Positions 1-5,796 of a stretch of DNA of 5,933 nt are shown piece after piece (the first letter of the stretch is position 1; the number at the start of each line of letters is the position of its first letter). The stretch lies in the NCBI GenBank assembly GCA_002293245.1, contig DBCV01000034.1, positions 5,095 to 11,027 on the forward strand, given 5' to 3'. The notes under the pieces are model-generated. The model worked only from the letters and a program-made list of their open reading frames with translations, did not search any database and was not told the origin of the DNA. The DNA is from Candidatus Saccharibacteria bacterium UBA949. GTDB taxonomy: Bacteria > Patescibacteriota > Saccharimonadia > Saccharimonadales > Saccharimonadaceae. A program made the position numbers and the translations under genes.

Positions 1-1
1 T

Positions 2-370
2 ATGAAAGAAGCTTGGTTAGAGGGATACTTACTGAATAAACCGGGAGTCGAAAAAGAGTACAAGCCGGATTGGGGAGCGACGCTCTATAAAGTGGGCGGA
101 AAGTTTTTCGCGCTGTTGGGTGATGGAGGGGCGAGCCGAGAGTCAGTTTCGCTGAAGTTAGAGCCGGAGATGGGCGAGGAATTGAGAAGGGAATTTGAAG
201 GGAAAGTCGTTGCGGGTTATCACCTGAATAAGGGACATTGGAATACGGTGTATCTGGGTACGGATGTGCCGGAGGGAGTGATTAGGATGATGGTGGACGA
301 GTCGTATCGGTTGGTTTTTGCAGGTTTGAGCAAGAAGTTGCAGGGAGAGATTGAGGGGGGTGAAAAATGA
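2..370 (+). CDS. MmcQ/YjbR-family (DUF419) protein
   Basis: The 122-residue product resembles the MmcQ/YjbR family, small single-domain proteins with a CyaY-like double-wing fold, often annotated as DNA-binding but without a firmly settled role. Visible family features are the N-terminal PGVEKEYKPDWG stretch (residues 14-25), a beta segment KVGGKFFALLGD (30-41), SLKLEPE (50-56) and the well-conserved GYHLNKGHWNTVYL block (72-85). A final helix follows, containing DESYRLV. The length matches the family, so the ATG at position 2 is a plausible true start, but only one base precedes it and neither a ribosome binding site nor an upstream extension can be judged. The stop overlaps the next start as ATGA, so it is probably co-transcribed and translationally coupled with the genes that follow. 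Family assignment is fairly secure; function is unknown. Confidence 0.8.
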   Translation: MKEAWLEGYLLNKPGVEKEYKPDWGATLYKVGGKFFALLGDGGASRESVSLKLEPEMGEELRREFEGKVVAGYHLNKGHWNTVYLGTDVPEGVIRMMVDESYRLVFAGLSKKLQGEIEGGEK

Positions 371-789
371 AGATTGTAAACCAGAGGATTATTGAGCAGG
401 TAAAGGGTTTAAAGCTGCCGGACGGCGAGTATGCAGTGTTCGGGTCGGCGCTGTTGGAGGTTTTGGGCTTGCGGGAGAGCGGAGACATCGATATCTTGAT
501 GACGAGGCGGCTTTTTGAAAGCCTGGGAAGCGATTGGGAAAGGTTTAAGTACCCCAATGGGGATGATGGGATTCGGCGCGGTGGCGAGAAGGCGGTTGAG
601 GCGTTTTATTATTGCAATTTCTTGAAGATGAGCGAGGAGGTGGTTGAGGATATGATAGTAAAGGCGGTTGATTTAGGTGGGGTGAAGTTTGTGAGCCTAG
701 ATGCTACGGCCAAGTGGAAAAATCAATTTGGCCGCGACAAGGATTTGCGGGATGTGAAATTGATCAAAAAGTACCTGGAGGAGAAATGA
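367..789 (+). CDS. nucleotidyltransferase-fold protein
   Basis: This is a 140-residue protein that looks like a minimal nucleotidyltransferase (KNTase/Pol-beta superfamily). It has a Gly-Ser pair (G26-S27) after a hydrophobic strand, followed by an acidic pair D40-x-D42 in GDIDILM, the arrangement that binds metal and nucleotide in the superfamily. A late segment KNQFGRDKDLRDVKLI (residues 118-133) matches the K...GR.KD..D pattern common in AbiEii-like and related nucleotidyltransferases. A strong G-rich ribosome binding site (355-361) precedes the start, which overlaps the upstream stop by 4 nt; its own stop overlaps the phosphatase start in the same way. Substrate is unknown. It may be a toxin-type or tRNA/protein-modifying transferase or a housekeeping enzyme. 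The presence of both Asp residues suggests it is catalytic, which is inference. Confidence 0.65.
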   Translation: MKIVNQRIIEQVKGLKLPDGEYAVFGSALLEVLGLRESGDIDILMTRRLFESLGSDWERFKYPNGDDGIRRGGEKAVEAFYYCNFLKMSEEVVEDMIVKAVDLGGVKFVSLDATAKWKNQFGRDKDLRDVKLIKKYLEEK

Positions 790-1334
790 AGTTGCTTATT
801 GTAAGGCATGCAGAGACGAATTATAATGCAAAGAAGTTGGTGAATTATGATCCGGAAGTTGATGTGCATCTGACGGCGAAGGGAGAGGAGCAGGCAAAGA
901 AGTTGGCGGAGGATTTGCGCGAAGCCCGAATTGATTTGATAATAACGTCTAGGCTGAAGCGGACGAAGCAAACGGCGGAGTTCGCAAATAAGTATCATGG
1001 AGTTTCGGTGATTGAGGATAAGAGGTTGGATGATGTACGGAATGGCTTTGAAGGGAAGCCCGTTGCGGAAGCTGGTGGGTGGAGGGATGCGCAAGAGGAT
1101 CCACTAGGCGCGAAATTGGGGGAGGAGTGGGAGTCGGTGCGGGATGTAAATGCGCGAGCGCGGGAATTCTTGCAGGATGTGGCAAAGCGCAGCGAGGGTG
1201 TGATTTTGGTTGTGACGAGTAGTCATATTATTAAGCATTTGAAATTGATCCACGAGAGTAGGCCGATTGCGGATGCTTTGGCGCCATCGGTTCCAAATGC
1301 GGAGGTTTATGAGATGGAGATGAGCAATGCGTGA
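786..1334 (+). CDS. histidine phosphatase family protein
   Basis: The 182-residue product belongs to the histidine phosphatase (phosphoglycerate-mutase-like) superfamily, which transfers phosphate through a phospho-histidine. The N-terminus carries the RHG signature as LLIVRHAET (residues 3-11), with R7 and nucleophile H8. LTAKGEEQA (29-37) and TSRLKRTKQTAE (54-65, pocket arginine R56) follow, then an acidic segment LDDVRNGFEGKP (81-92). The second catalytic histidine is probably H147 in VVTSSHIIKHL. Small deviations are SSH where SHG is usual and Asp at 82/83 where many members have Glu. The ATG at 786 is chosen because it begins the signature strand directly and has GGAGGAG at 777-783. The open frame runs further upstream, but that part lies inside the preceding gene. 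It overlaps the next gene by 8 nt. Substrate (sugar phosphate, nucleotide or other) cannot be told. Confidence 0.85.
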   Translation: MKLLIVRHAETNYNAKKLVNYDPEVDVHLTAKGEEQAKKLAEDLREARIDLIITSRLKRTKQTAEFANKYHGVSVIEDKRLDDVRNGFEGKPVAEAGGWRDAQEDPLGAKLGEEWESVRDVNARAREFLQDVAKRSEGVILVVTSSHIIKHLKLIHESRPIADALAPSVPNAEVYEMEMSNA

Positions 1335-1917
1335 TTATCTGTATTGGTATAGAGAAAAGGCGCGGCTCGATAAGAAGTTGCCACCGGAGTTTCGGGCGCG
1401 GGAGATTTGGTGGTGTGCCCTTGGGGCGAATATTGGCGACGAGGAAGATGGTAAAAACAAAAACTTTGAGCGACCGGTTTTAGTGTTGCGGAAGTTTAAT
1501 AAGAGTTTGTTCTTTGGTGTGCCGTTGACTTCGCGGGGAAAGGCGAATAAGTTTTATTGTTCTGTATCGCAGGGTGGTGATAGTTTTGCGATGCTATCGC
1601 AGGCGCGAACGATGAGCTCGAAAAGACTGCTTCGGAGAATATATAAAGTAAATGAAGAAGACTACGAAAGGGTTTGTGGTAAGTGTGAGATGTTGATTTT
1701 CGAGATGAGAAATCCTCAGCGAGCTGAGGATTCTCGGGTGCCTGACGGCAGTTTTGTGTCCGAGGCAACTCTTGAGCTGAGTGCTTCAGATGTGGCGATT
1801 GGCCAAACTGGTTCGCTCAATTTTGACCAATCTCGGGTGCCTAATGGCAGTGTACAATTTGATGATAGCAAGCAAAAGCATAAATGTCAACAGACAAATA
1901 ATAAGAGGGAGAAGTAA
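1327..1917 (+). CDS. PemK/MazF-family toxin-like protein with repeat-built C-terminal tail
   Basis: Residues 1-127 resemble PemK/MazF endoribonucleases, which cleave mRNA at short motifs. Visible marks are the family's N-terminal strand REIWWCALG (25-33), ERPVLVLRKF (48-57; R49 in the RPVLV strand), VPLTS (65-69; T68 at the usual catalytic Thr) and LSQARTMSSKRL (90-101). GGAG at 1316-1319 lies 7 nt before the ATG, which overlaps the phosphatase stop by 8 nt. Family members normally end near 110-130 residues. This one continues for 68 more (129-196), polar and unlike any domain I recognise. The tail DNA consists of inverted repeats and a duplicated 21-nt block encoding SRVPDGS and SRVPNGS. No MazE-like antitoxin gene is adjacent in the window. 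The stop is 1 nt ahead of ileS. The toxin-fold call is good; whether it is an active RNase, and whether the tail was acquired by insertion, is inference. Confidence 0.8.
   Translation: MRDYLYWYREKARLDKKLPPEFRAREIWWCALGANIGDEEDGKNKNFERPVLVLRKFNKSLFFGVPLTSRGKANKFYCSVSQGGDSFAMLSQARTMSSKRLLRRIYKVNEEDYERVCGKCEMLIFEMRNPQRAEDSRVPDGSFVSEATLELSASDVAIGQTGSLNFDQSRVPNGSVQFDDSKQKHKCQQTNNKREK
1711..1732. repeat. perfect inverted repeat in the PemK/MazF tail (hairpin 1)
   Basis: The arms AATCCTCAGC (1711-1720) and GCTGAGGATT (1723-1732) are exact reverse complements separated by GA. As RNA this gives a 9-bp stem with a CGAG tetraloop. It begins exactly at codon 129, where the family-like part of the protein ends, and its 3' arm overlaps the first 21-nt direct repeat by one base. 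No T-run follows, so it is not a standard terminator. Confidence 0.85.
1732..1752 (+). repeat. 21-nt direct repeat, copy A
   Basis: The block begins TCTCGGGTGCC, runs through TGAC and ends GGCAGT. It matches copy B at 1831-1851 at 19 of 21 positions, with differences only in the four-base loop (TGAC versus TAAT) of a small TGCC/GGCA hairpin. The start-to-start spacing is 99 nt, so both copies are read in the same frame (SRVPDGS and SRVPNGS). Conserved stem with variable loop hints at selection or origin at RNA/DNA level. CTCGG (1733-1737) can also pair with CCGAG (1760-1764), enclosing this small hairpin; copy B lacks that partner. Confidence 0.85.
1797..1832. repeat. imperfect inverted repeat in the PemK/MazF tail (hairpin 2)
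   Basis: GATTGGCCAAA (1797-1807) pairs with TTTGACCAATC (1822-1832) with one C/A mismatch, giving ten base pairs around a 14-nt loop. It occupies the same relative place as hairpin 1: its 3' arm runs directly into the second copy of the 21-nt repeat. The stem sequences of the two hairpins are unrelated, so the architecture rather than the stem sequence is repeated. Confidence 0.75.
1831..1851 (+). repeat. 21-nt direct repeat, copy B
   Basis: Second copy of the block at 1732-1752, with TAAT instead of TGAC in the loop of the TGCC/GGCA mini-hairpin. It overlaps the 3' end of hairpin 2 by two bases and encodes SRVPNGS in the PemK/MazF frame. It ends about 67 nt before the ileS start codon. Confidence 0.85.
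1906..1911 (+). promoter_or_regulatory. ileS ribosome binding site
   Basis: AGGGAG sits 7 nt before the ATG at 1919 and inside the last codons of the PemK/MazF gene. It decides the ileS start: the frame is open for 46 further codons upstream, but those lie in the repeat-rich tail and lack synthetase similarity. Confidence 0.8.
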
Positions 1918-1918
1918 A

Positions 1919-4900
1919 ATGAAGTTCAAGTATGGGTTAAGGCGAAGGGCGGAGGAGTATGAGCCGGAGTTGGTGAAGTGGTGGAAAGAGAATGGGATTT
2001 TCGAGAGGTCGGTTCGGCAGCGACCGGCGGAGAATGCGTATGTGTTTTACGATGGACCGCCGTTTATTACGGGCGTGCCGCACCATGGTACGCTGCTGAG
2101 TTCGATCGTGAAGGATGCGGTGCCGAGGTACTGGACGATGAAAGGCAAGAGAGTGGAGCGACGTTGGGGATGGGATTGCCATGGGTTGCCTGCGGAAAAC
2201 TTTGTGGAAAAGCAGTTGGGGATCACGGATCGGCGGGAGATTGGCACGACGGTTTCGCTCGAGGAATATATTACAAAAGCGCGGGAATCGATGGTGGCGA
2301 ATTCGGAGGCTTGGGAGGGGGTGATCGACCGGGTTGGGCGATGGGTGGATTTTAAAGGTGCGTATCGGACGATGGATAAGGATTTTATGGAAAGCGTGTG
2401 GTGGGCGTTTTCGGAGCTGTATAAGAAGGGGAAGATTTACGAGGGCGAAAAGGTTTTGATGTATGACACGAAGTTTGCGACGCCGGTAAGCAAGAATGAA
2501 GTGACGATGGATAATGATGCTTATCAGACGGCGACGGACCCGAGTGTGTATGTGAAGTTTAAGCTGAAGGCGGCAAGTGCCAAGAAAATTGGGTGCGACG
2601 GGGACGTGTATTTGTTGGCATGGACGACGACGCCGTGGACTTTGCCGGGGAATACGGGAGTGGCGGTGAATCCAGAGATGGGTTATTCACTGGTAAAAGT
2701 TGAGGGTGAATACTATATATTGGCTCATGACTTAGTGCCGAAGGTATTTGATGGGCTAGACTACGAGATTGTCGCGGCCGATATTTCGGGATCTTCGTTG
2801 GTGAGCGAGGAATACGAACCGTTATTTAATTTTGCGGAAAAGTTGGAAGATAAGATCTATCAAGTTTGGGCGGCGGATTATGTGGAGGATAAGGAGGGGA
2901 CGGGGATTGTGCATTTGGCGCCGGCGTATGGGGAGATTGACTTTGAGCTGGCGCAGAAGAGTGGTATTCCGGTGCGACATGTTTTGGACGATGAGGGATA
3001 CTACTATCCGGAAGTGGCGGAGGAGTTGCACGAGATTGGGGTGCGGGATACTGATGAACGAGGGATTGAAGTATGGGAGGCGAATAAGTTTATAGCGAAG
3101 TGTTTGGAAGAGAGGGGTGTGGTGTGGAAGATTGAATATATTCGGCACGAGTATCCGTTTAATCCGCGGAGTAAGCAACGGATTATGTACCGGGCGGTGC
3201 CGAGTTGGTTTTTTGATATTCAGAACCAAAAAGCCGAAATGCTGGATAGAAATGGCGACGTAAATTGGTTTCCGGAGTATCTGAAGAATGGGCGGTTTGC
3301 GAAAAACATCGATGCGGCACCGGATTGGAACTTGAGTCGGGACCGATTTTGGGCAACGCCAATGCCGGTTTGGAAGGGGGATCGTGGTGGCGTAAAAGTT
3401 GTGGGGTCGTATGCAGAGCTGGAAAAATTGTCGGGAAAGAGACTGAAAGACTACCACCGGCCGTGGGTGGACGAGATTGAATTTGAGATTGAAGGCGAGA
3501 AGTTTACGCGGATCGATAAAGTTTTGGATTGCTGGTTCGAGTCGGGTTCAATGCCATTTGCGCAGTTTCACTACCCGTTCGAAAACAAGGAAAAGTTTGA
3601 GGCTAATTTTCCGGGGGACTTTGTGGCGGAATATGTTGGGCAAGTGCGGGCGTGGTTCTACTATGTGCATGCGGTTTCGGTGGCTCTGTTTGGTTCGGAA
3701 GCGTTCCGGAATGTGATTACGACTGGCGTGGTGGCGGGAAATGATGGGCGGAAGATGAGCAAGTCGCTGGGCAACTTTACCGATCCGAATGTATTGATGA
3801 ATCAGTACTCGGCGGACTCGCTGCGGTTCTTGTTGCTGAGTTCCCCACTACTTTCGGGCGAGGATTTTGCGCTGCAAGACAAAGATGTGTCGGACGTGGC
3901 CCGGAAACTGGCTATGATTTGGAATGTGTATGATTTCTTTACGATGTATGCGGAGGTGGACGACTTCGTATTTCCGTATTCTTCTGCGTCATCGGATGCG
4001 TTTCTCGTTCGTCGTATGCCAAATACGGCTCACTCCGATACTCCCGATTCCTTGAATAATATCGGGACTACAAAGTCGTTACAAATAATAGTTGATATAG
4101 AAAAACTCGCTAATCCATTAGATAAGTGGATTGTGAGCAGGGTGTATCAGCTGAATGAAACCGTGGATAAGTTTATGGGAGAATATAATATTCCGGATGC
4201 GCTTTCGGCGGTGTTGCCGTTTGTGGACGACTTGTCGAATTGGTATGTGCGGCGAAGCAGGCGGCGATTCTGGAAGAGCGAGGACGATGCGGATAAGAAG
4301 CAGGCGTATCGGACTTTGCATTTTGTTCTGGTGCAGTTGGCCTTGATTCTTGCACCGTTCACGCCGTTCTTGGCGGAGGAATTGTGGCAGAAATTGGGCG
4401 GCGAGGGAAGCGTGCATCTGCAGGATTGGCCAACAGCAGGTCGGGTGGATGAGATAGTCCTGAAAGATATGGAGGCTGCGCGCGGGATCATTGAGAAAGG
4501 TTTAGCATTACGGATGGAGCGCGACGATGAGTTTGGGCAAATTAAAGTTAGGCAACCTCTTAATAAATTGAGGTATGGTGGAGAACAACTCGGGAAGTTT
4601 TATGAGCAGATTATTGAAGAGGAAGTGAACGTAAAACGAGTAGAGTATATTTCTCCGAGTGTTTCAGATATTAATTACGATTGCGATAACAAGATGGATA
4701 TAGGCGAGATGTATTCGGCTCCAATTGTTATGCTGGACAAAAAACTGACCCCGGAATTAAAGCGTGAAGGTTTGAGCCGGGAAGTGATTCGGGTTGTTCA
4801 GTCGGCGCGGAAGAAGGCTGGTTTGAATGTGGATGATCGAATAAAACTACACCTTGAAACGAGTGACGAAACCCTGCAAGAAGCTATTGACGACTTTGGG

Positions 4901-5014
4901 GAGGTGATTGCCACGGAGACGCTAAGCATTTTTATTGAGCTGGCAAAACCAGACTACTCCGAGATAGCGCAGGTCGAGAAGAAAGAAATCCAGATAAAGT
5001 TAAGCAAGGTATAG
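1919..5014 (+). CDS. ileS: isoleucyl-tRNA synthetase, type 2-like
   Basis: This 1031-residue cytosolic enzyme attaches isoleucine to tRNA-Ile with ATP and, through its CP1 domain, hydrolyses mischarged Val-tRNA. The Rossmann core starts with YDGPPFITG and the HIGH-equivalent HHGT (55-58), followed by [12 protein letters not shown]. The editing domain carries [12 protein letters not shown] (234-245) and [10 protein letters not shown] (332-341, D341 as probable editing aspartate). The KMSKS loop is at 612-616. The anticodon-binding domain includes [13 protein letters not shown] around W775 and KVRQPLNKL further on. YEPLF (299-303) and the lack of a C-terminal Cys4 zinc site fit the eukaryote-like type 2 enzymes, many of which are naturally mupirocin-resistant; resistance here is inference. 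Oddities are Thr at the last HIGH position and a roughly 43-residue insertion with different codon use near 687-729. It is the last gene of the tight five-gene unit. Confidence 0.97.
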   Translation: MKFKYGLRRRAEEYEPELVKWWKENGIFERSVRQRPAENAYVFYDGPPFITGVPHHGTLLSSIVKDAVPRYWTMKGKRVERRWGWDCHGLPAENFVEKQLGITDRREIGTTVSLEEYITKARESMVANSEAWEGVIDRVGRWVDFKGAYRTMDKDFMESVWWAFSELYKKGKIYEGEKVLMYDTKFATPVSKNEVTMDNDAYQTATDPSVYVKFKLKAASAKKIGCDGDVYLLAWTTTPWTLPGNTGVAVNPEMGYSLVKVEGEYYILAHDLVPKVFDGLDYEIVAADISGSSLVSEEYEPLFNFAEKLEDKIYQVWAADYVEDKEGTGIVHLAPAYGEIDFELAQKSGIPVRHVLDDEGYYYPEVAEELHEIGVRDTDERGIEVWEANKFIAKCLEERGVVWKIEYIRHEYPFNPRSKQRIMYRAVPSWFFDIQNQKAEMLDRNGDVNWFPEYLKNGRFAKNIDAAPDWNLSRDRFWATPMPVWKGDRGGVKVVGSYAELEKLSGKRLKDYHRPWVDEIEFEIEGEKFTRIDKVLDCWFESGSMPFAQFHYPFENKEKFEANFPGDFVAEYVGQVRAWFYYVHAVSVALFGSEAFRNVITTGVVAGNDGRKMSKSLGNFTDPNVLMNQYSADSLRFLLLSSPLLSGEDFALQDKDVSDVARKLAMIWNVYDFFTMYAEVDDFVFPYSSASSDAFLVRRMPNTAHSDTPDSLNNIGTTKSLQIIVDIEKLANPLDKWIVSRVYQLNETVDKFMGEYNIPDALSAVLPFVDDLSNWYVRRSRRRFWKSEDDADKKQAYRTLHFVLVQLALILAPFTPFLAEELWQKLGGEGSVHLQDWPTAGRVDEIVLKDMEAARGIIEKGLALRMERDDEFGQIKVRQPLNKLRYGGEQLGKFYEQIIEEEVNVKRVEYISPSVSDINYDCDNKMDIGEMYSAPIVMLDKKLTPELKREGLSREVIRVVQSARKKAGLNVDDRIKLHLETSDETLQEAIDDFGEVIATETLSIFIELAKPDYSEIAQVEKKEIQIKLSKV
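3977..4105 (+). other. in-frame insertion within ileS with atypical composition
   Basis: Between VDDFVFP (ending P686) and the conserved continuation [12 protein letters not shown] (from 730), the protein has about 43 residues rich in Ser, Asp and Thr that I do not recognise from the family, where only a short linker is expected. The DNA switches from G-rich codons (CGG, CTG/TTG, CCG) to C/T-rich ones (CTC, CGT, TCC, CCC) and then AT-rich ones (TTA, ATA). It contains a tandem near-repeat (4032-4039 and 4040-4048) and an inverted repeat. The edges are estimated by eye. It may be a lineage-specific loop or an inserted element. Confidence 0.6.
4042..4067. repeat. inverted repeat inside the ileS insertion
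   Basis: TCCCGAT (4042-4048) and ATCGGGA (4061-4067) are exact reverse complements around a 12-nt loop. An alternative inner pairing is ATTC/GAAT (4047-4050 with 4054-4057). The 5' arm is also part of a tandem near-duplicate, ACTCCGAT followed by ACTCCCGAT. No T-run follows, so a terminator is not indicated. Confidence 0.6.
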
Positions 5015-5020
5015 TATAAT
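5015..5020 (+). promoter_or_regulatory. -10 box of probable rubrerythrin promoter
   Basis: A consensus TATAAT begins one base after the ileS stop. The predicted transcription start, near 5027, leaves a short leader before the strong ribosome binding site. At 17-nt spacing the upstream hexamer is AGATAA, a poor -35, so the promoter may depend on an activator or mainly on its -10. The rubrerythrin gene probably has its own start in addition to read-through from ileS, as no terminator is seen between them. Confidence 0.5.
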
Positions 5021-5036
5021 TAGTGAACAAAACGAA

Positions 5037-5045
5037 AGGGAGAGG
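5037..5045 (+). promoter_or_regulatory. rubrerythrin ribosome binding site
   Basis: AGGGAGAGG lies 3-6 nt ahead of the ATG at 5049, depending on which G-rich core pairs. It fixes the start of the rubrerythrin gene. Confidence 0.7.
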
Positions 5046-5048
5046 TCT

Positions 5049-5600
5049 ATGGCAAATGATTTAAAAGGTAGCGAGACGGAGAAGAATTTGCAGGCGGCAT
5101 TTGCGGGTGAAAGCCAGGCGCGGAATAAATATACATATTACGCGAGCAAGGCGCGCAAGGATGGGTTTGAGGCAATTGCGAATATCTTCGAAGAAACGGC
5201 CGGGAATGAGAAAGAGCATGCGAAACTGTGGTTCAAGGCTCTGCACGGTGGGCAGGTCCCCGGGACTCTGGAGAACTTGCGCGATGCGGCGAGCGGGGAA
5301 AATTACGAGCACACCGTGATGTATGAGGAATTTGCCGCTAAGGCCAAAGAAGAGGGCTTTGAAGAAATTGCAAGACTATTCAGCGAAGTCGGTAAGATTG
5401 AAAAGGAACACGAAGAACGGTATAAAGCGTTGGCGGAAAAAATTGAAAAGAGCGCGGTTTTTAGGGGTAGCCAGGGTGCAAAAACCCTTTGGCGCTGCAG
5501 CAATTGTGGTACGATTTACGTTGGTGAAGAGGCTCCGGAGATTTGTCCGGTTTGCCATCATCCGCGAGCGTTCTTTGAGCTGAAGGTTGATAAGATTTAG
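5049..5600 (+). CDS. rbr: rubrerythrin
   Basis: This 183-residue cytosolic non-haem iron protein typically reduces hydrogen peroxide to water using electrons passed through a rubredoxin-like centre. The N-terminal ferritin-like four-helix domain carries the expected di-iron ligands: E21 in FAGESQAR, E54 and H57 in NEKEH, E84 and E87 in GENYEH, and E118 and H121 in IEKEH. These match the spacing known for Desulfovibrio vulgaris rubrerythrin. The C-terminal rubredoxin-like domain has C150-x-x-C153 and C166-x-x-C169 for an Fe(SCys)4 site. All ligands are present and the length is usual, so an intact enzyme is expected. It needs an electron donor (rubredoxin or a reductase) that is not in the window. 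It appears to have its own -10 box right after ileS and is followed by a tRNA gene. Confidence 0.96.
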   Translation: MANDLKGSETEKNLQAAFAGESQARNKYTYYASKARKDGFEAIANIFEETAGNEKEHAKLWFKALHGGQVPGTLENLRDAASGENYEHTVMYEEFAAKAKEEGFEEIARLFSEVGKIEKEHEERYKALAEKIEKSAVFRGSQGAKTLWRCSNCGTIYVGEEAPEICPVCHHPRAFFELKVDKI

Positions 5601-5621
5601 CCTTTTGGTTCTGTCGGAATG

Positions 5622-5630
5622 TGTTATAAT
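5622..5630 (+). promoter_or_regulatory. extended -10 promoter for tRNA-Pro
   Basis: TGTTATAAT is an extended -10 element (TGn plus consensus TATAAT). Transcription would start near 5637, about four bases ahead of the mature tRNA 5' end. No good -35 is visible (CTTTTG at 17-nt spacing), consistent with an extended -10 promoter. A run of six G lies at 5632-5637. Confidence 0.65.
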
Positions 5631-5640
5631 AGGGGGGCGT

Positions 5641-5716
5641 CGGGGTTTGGCGCAGTTGGTAGCGCGCCGCGTTTGGGACGCGGAGGTCGCTGGTTCAAGT
5701 CCAGTAACCCCGACCA
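5641..5716 (+). tRNA. tRNA-Pro, anticodon TGG
   Basis: A full cloverleaf folds. The acceptor stem is CGGGGTT with AACCCCG, the D stem is GCGC/GCGC with loop AGTTGGTA, and the anticodon stem is CCGCG/CGCGG with loop TTTGGGA giving anticodon TGG. The variable loop is short, and the T arm is GCTGG/CCAGT with TTCAAGT. C1-G72, discriminator A73 and G35-G36 are bacterial proline identity elements. The 3' CCA is encoded, and ACCA is repeated once more just after the mature end. With U34 it could read all or most CCN codons. It appears to be a single-gene transcription unit with its own promoter and terminator. Confidence 0.97.
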
Positions 5717-5721
5717 ACCAT

Positions 5722-5742
5722 AAGCACGATGAGTGCTTTTTT
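5722..5742 (+). terminator. Rho-independent terminator of tRNA-Pro
   Basis: AAGCAC (5722-5727) pairs with GTGCTT (5733-5738) around the loop GATGA, and T continues to 5742, making six T in a row. The stem is short but well placed just after the tRNA, separating it from the sigma-factor gene. Confidence 0.75.
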
Positions 5743-5796
5743 GAATAATCTTGAAACTATTTGGCGTGTATGGTGCACTTATTGGGTGAGGGATAT

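Noticed and set aside
714..785. Longer start for the histidine phosphatase
   Set aside because: The extra 24 residues are an out-of-frame reading of the nucleotidyltransferase gene; the ATG at 786 leads directly into the conserved first strand and has a ribosome binding site.
368..1334. UGA read as glycine (genetic code 25)
   Set aside because: TGA ends three genes at their expected family lengths with overlapping starts, so it behaves as a stop.
1732..1851. CRISPR-like repeat-spacer array
   Set aside because: There are only two copies, the spacing is occupied by a hairpin, and the whole stretch is in frame with the upstream gene; no cas genes are present.
1711..1860. T-box riboswitch ahead of ileS
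   Set aside because: GGGTG in the repeats recalls the T-box core, but the UGGN-ACC segment that pairs with the tRNA end is absent (the repeat continues GCC), and no terminator or specifier stem can be built by eye.
1781..1918. 46-codon N-terminal extension of IleRS
   Set aside because: The frame is open, but it lies in the PemK/MazF tail, has no synthetase similarity, and the ATG at 1919 has AGGGAG 7 nt upstream.
2822..3457. Long minus-strand reading frame opposite ileS
   Set aside because: Its product has no recognisable domain and it lies fully opposite conserved synthetase sequence; it is a by-product of the G-rich codons on the other strand.
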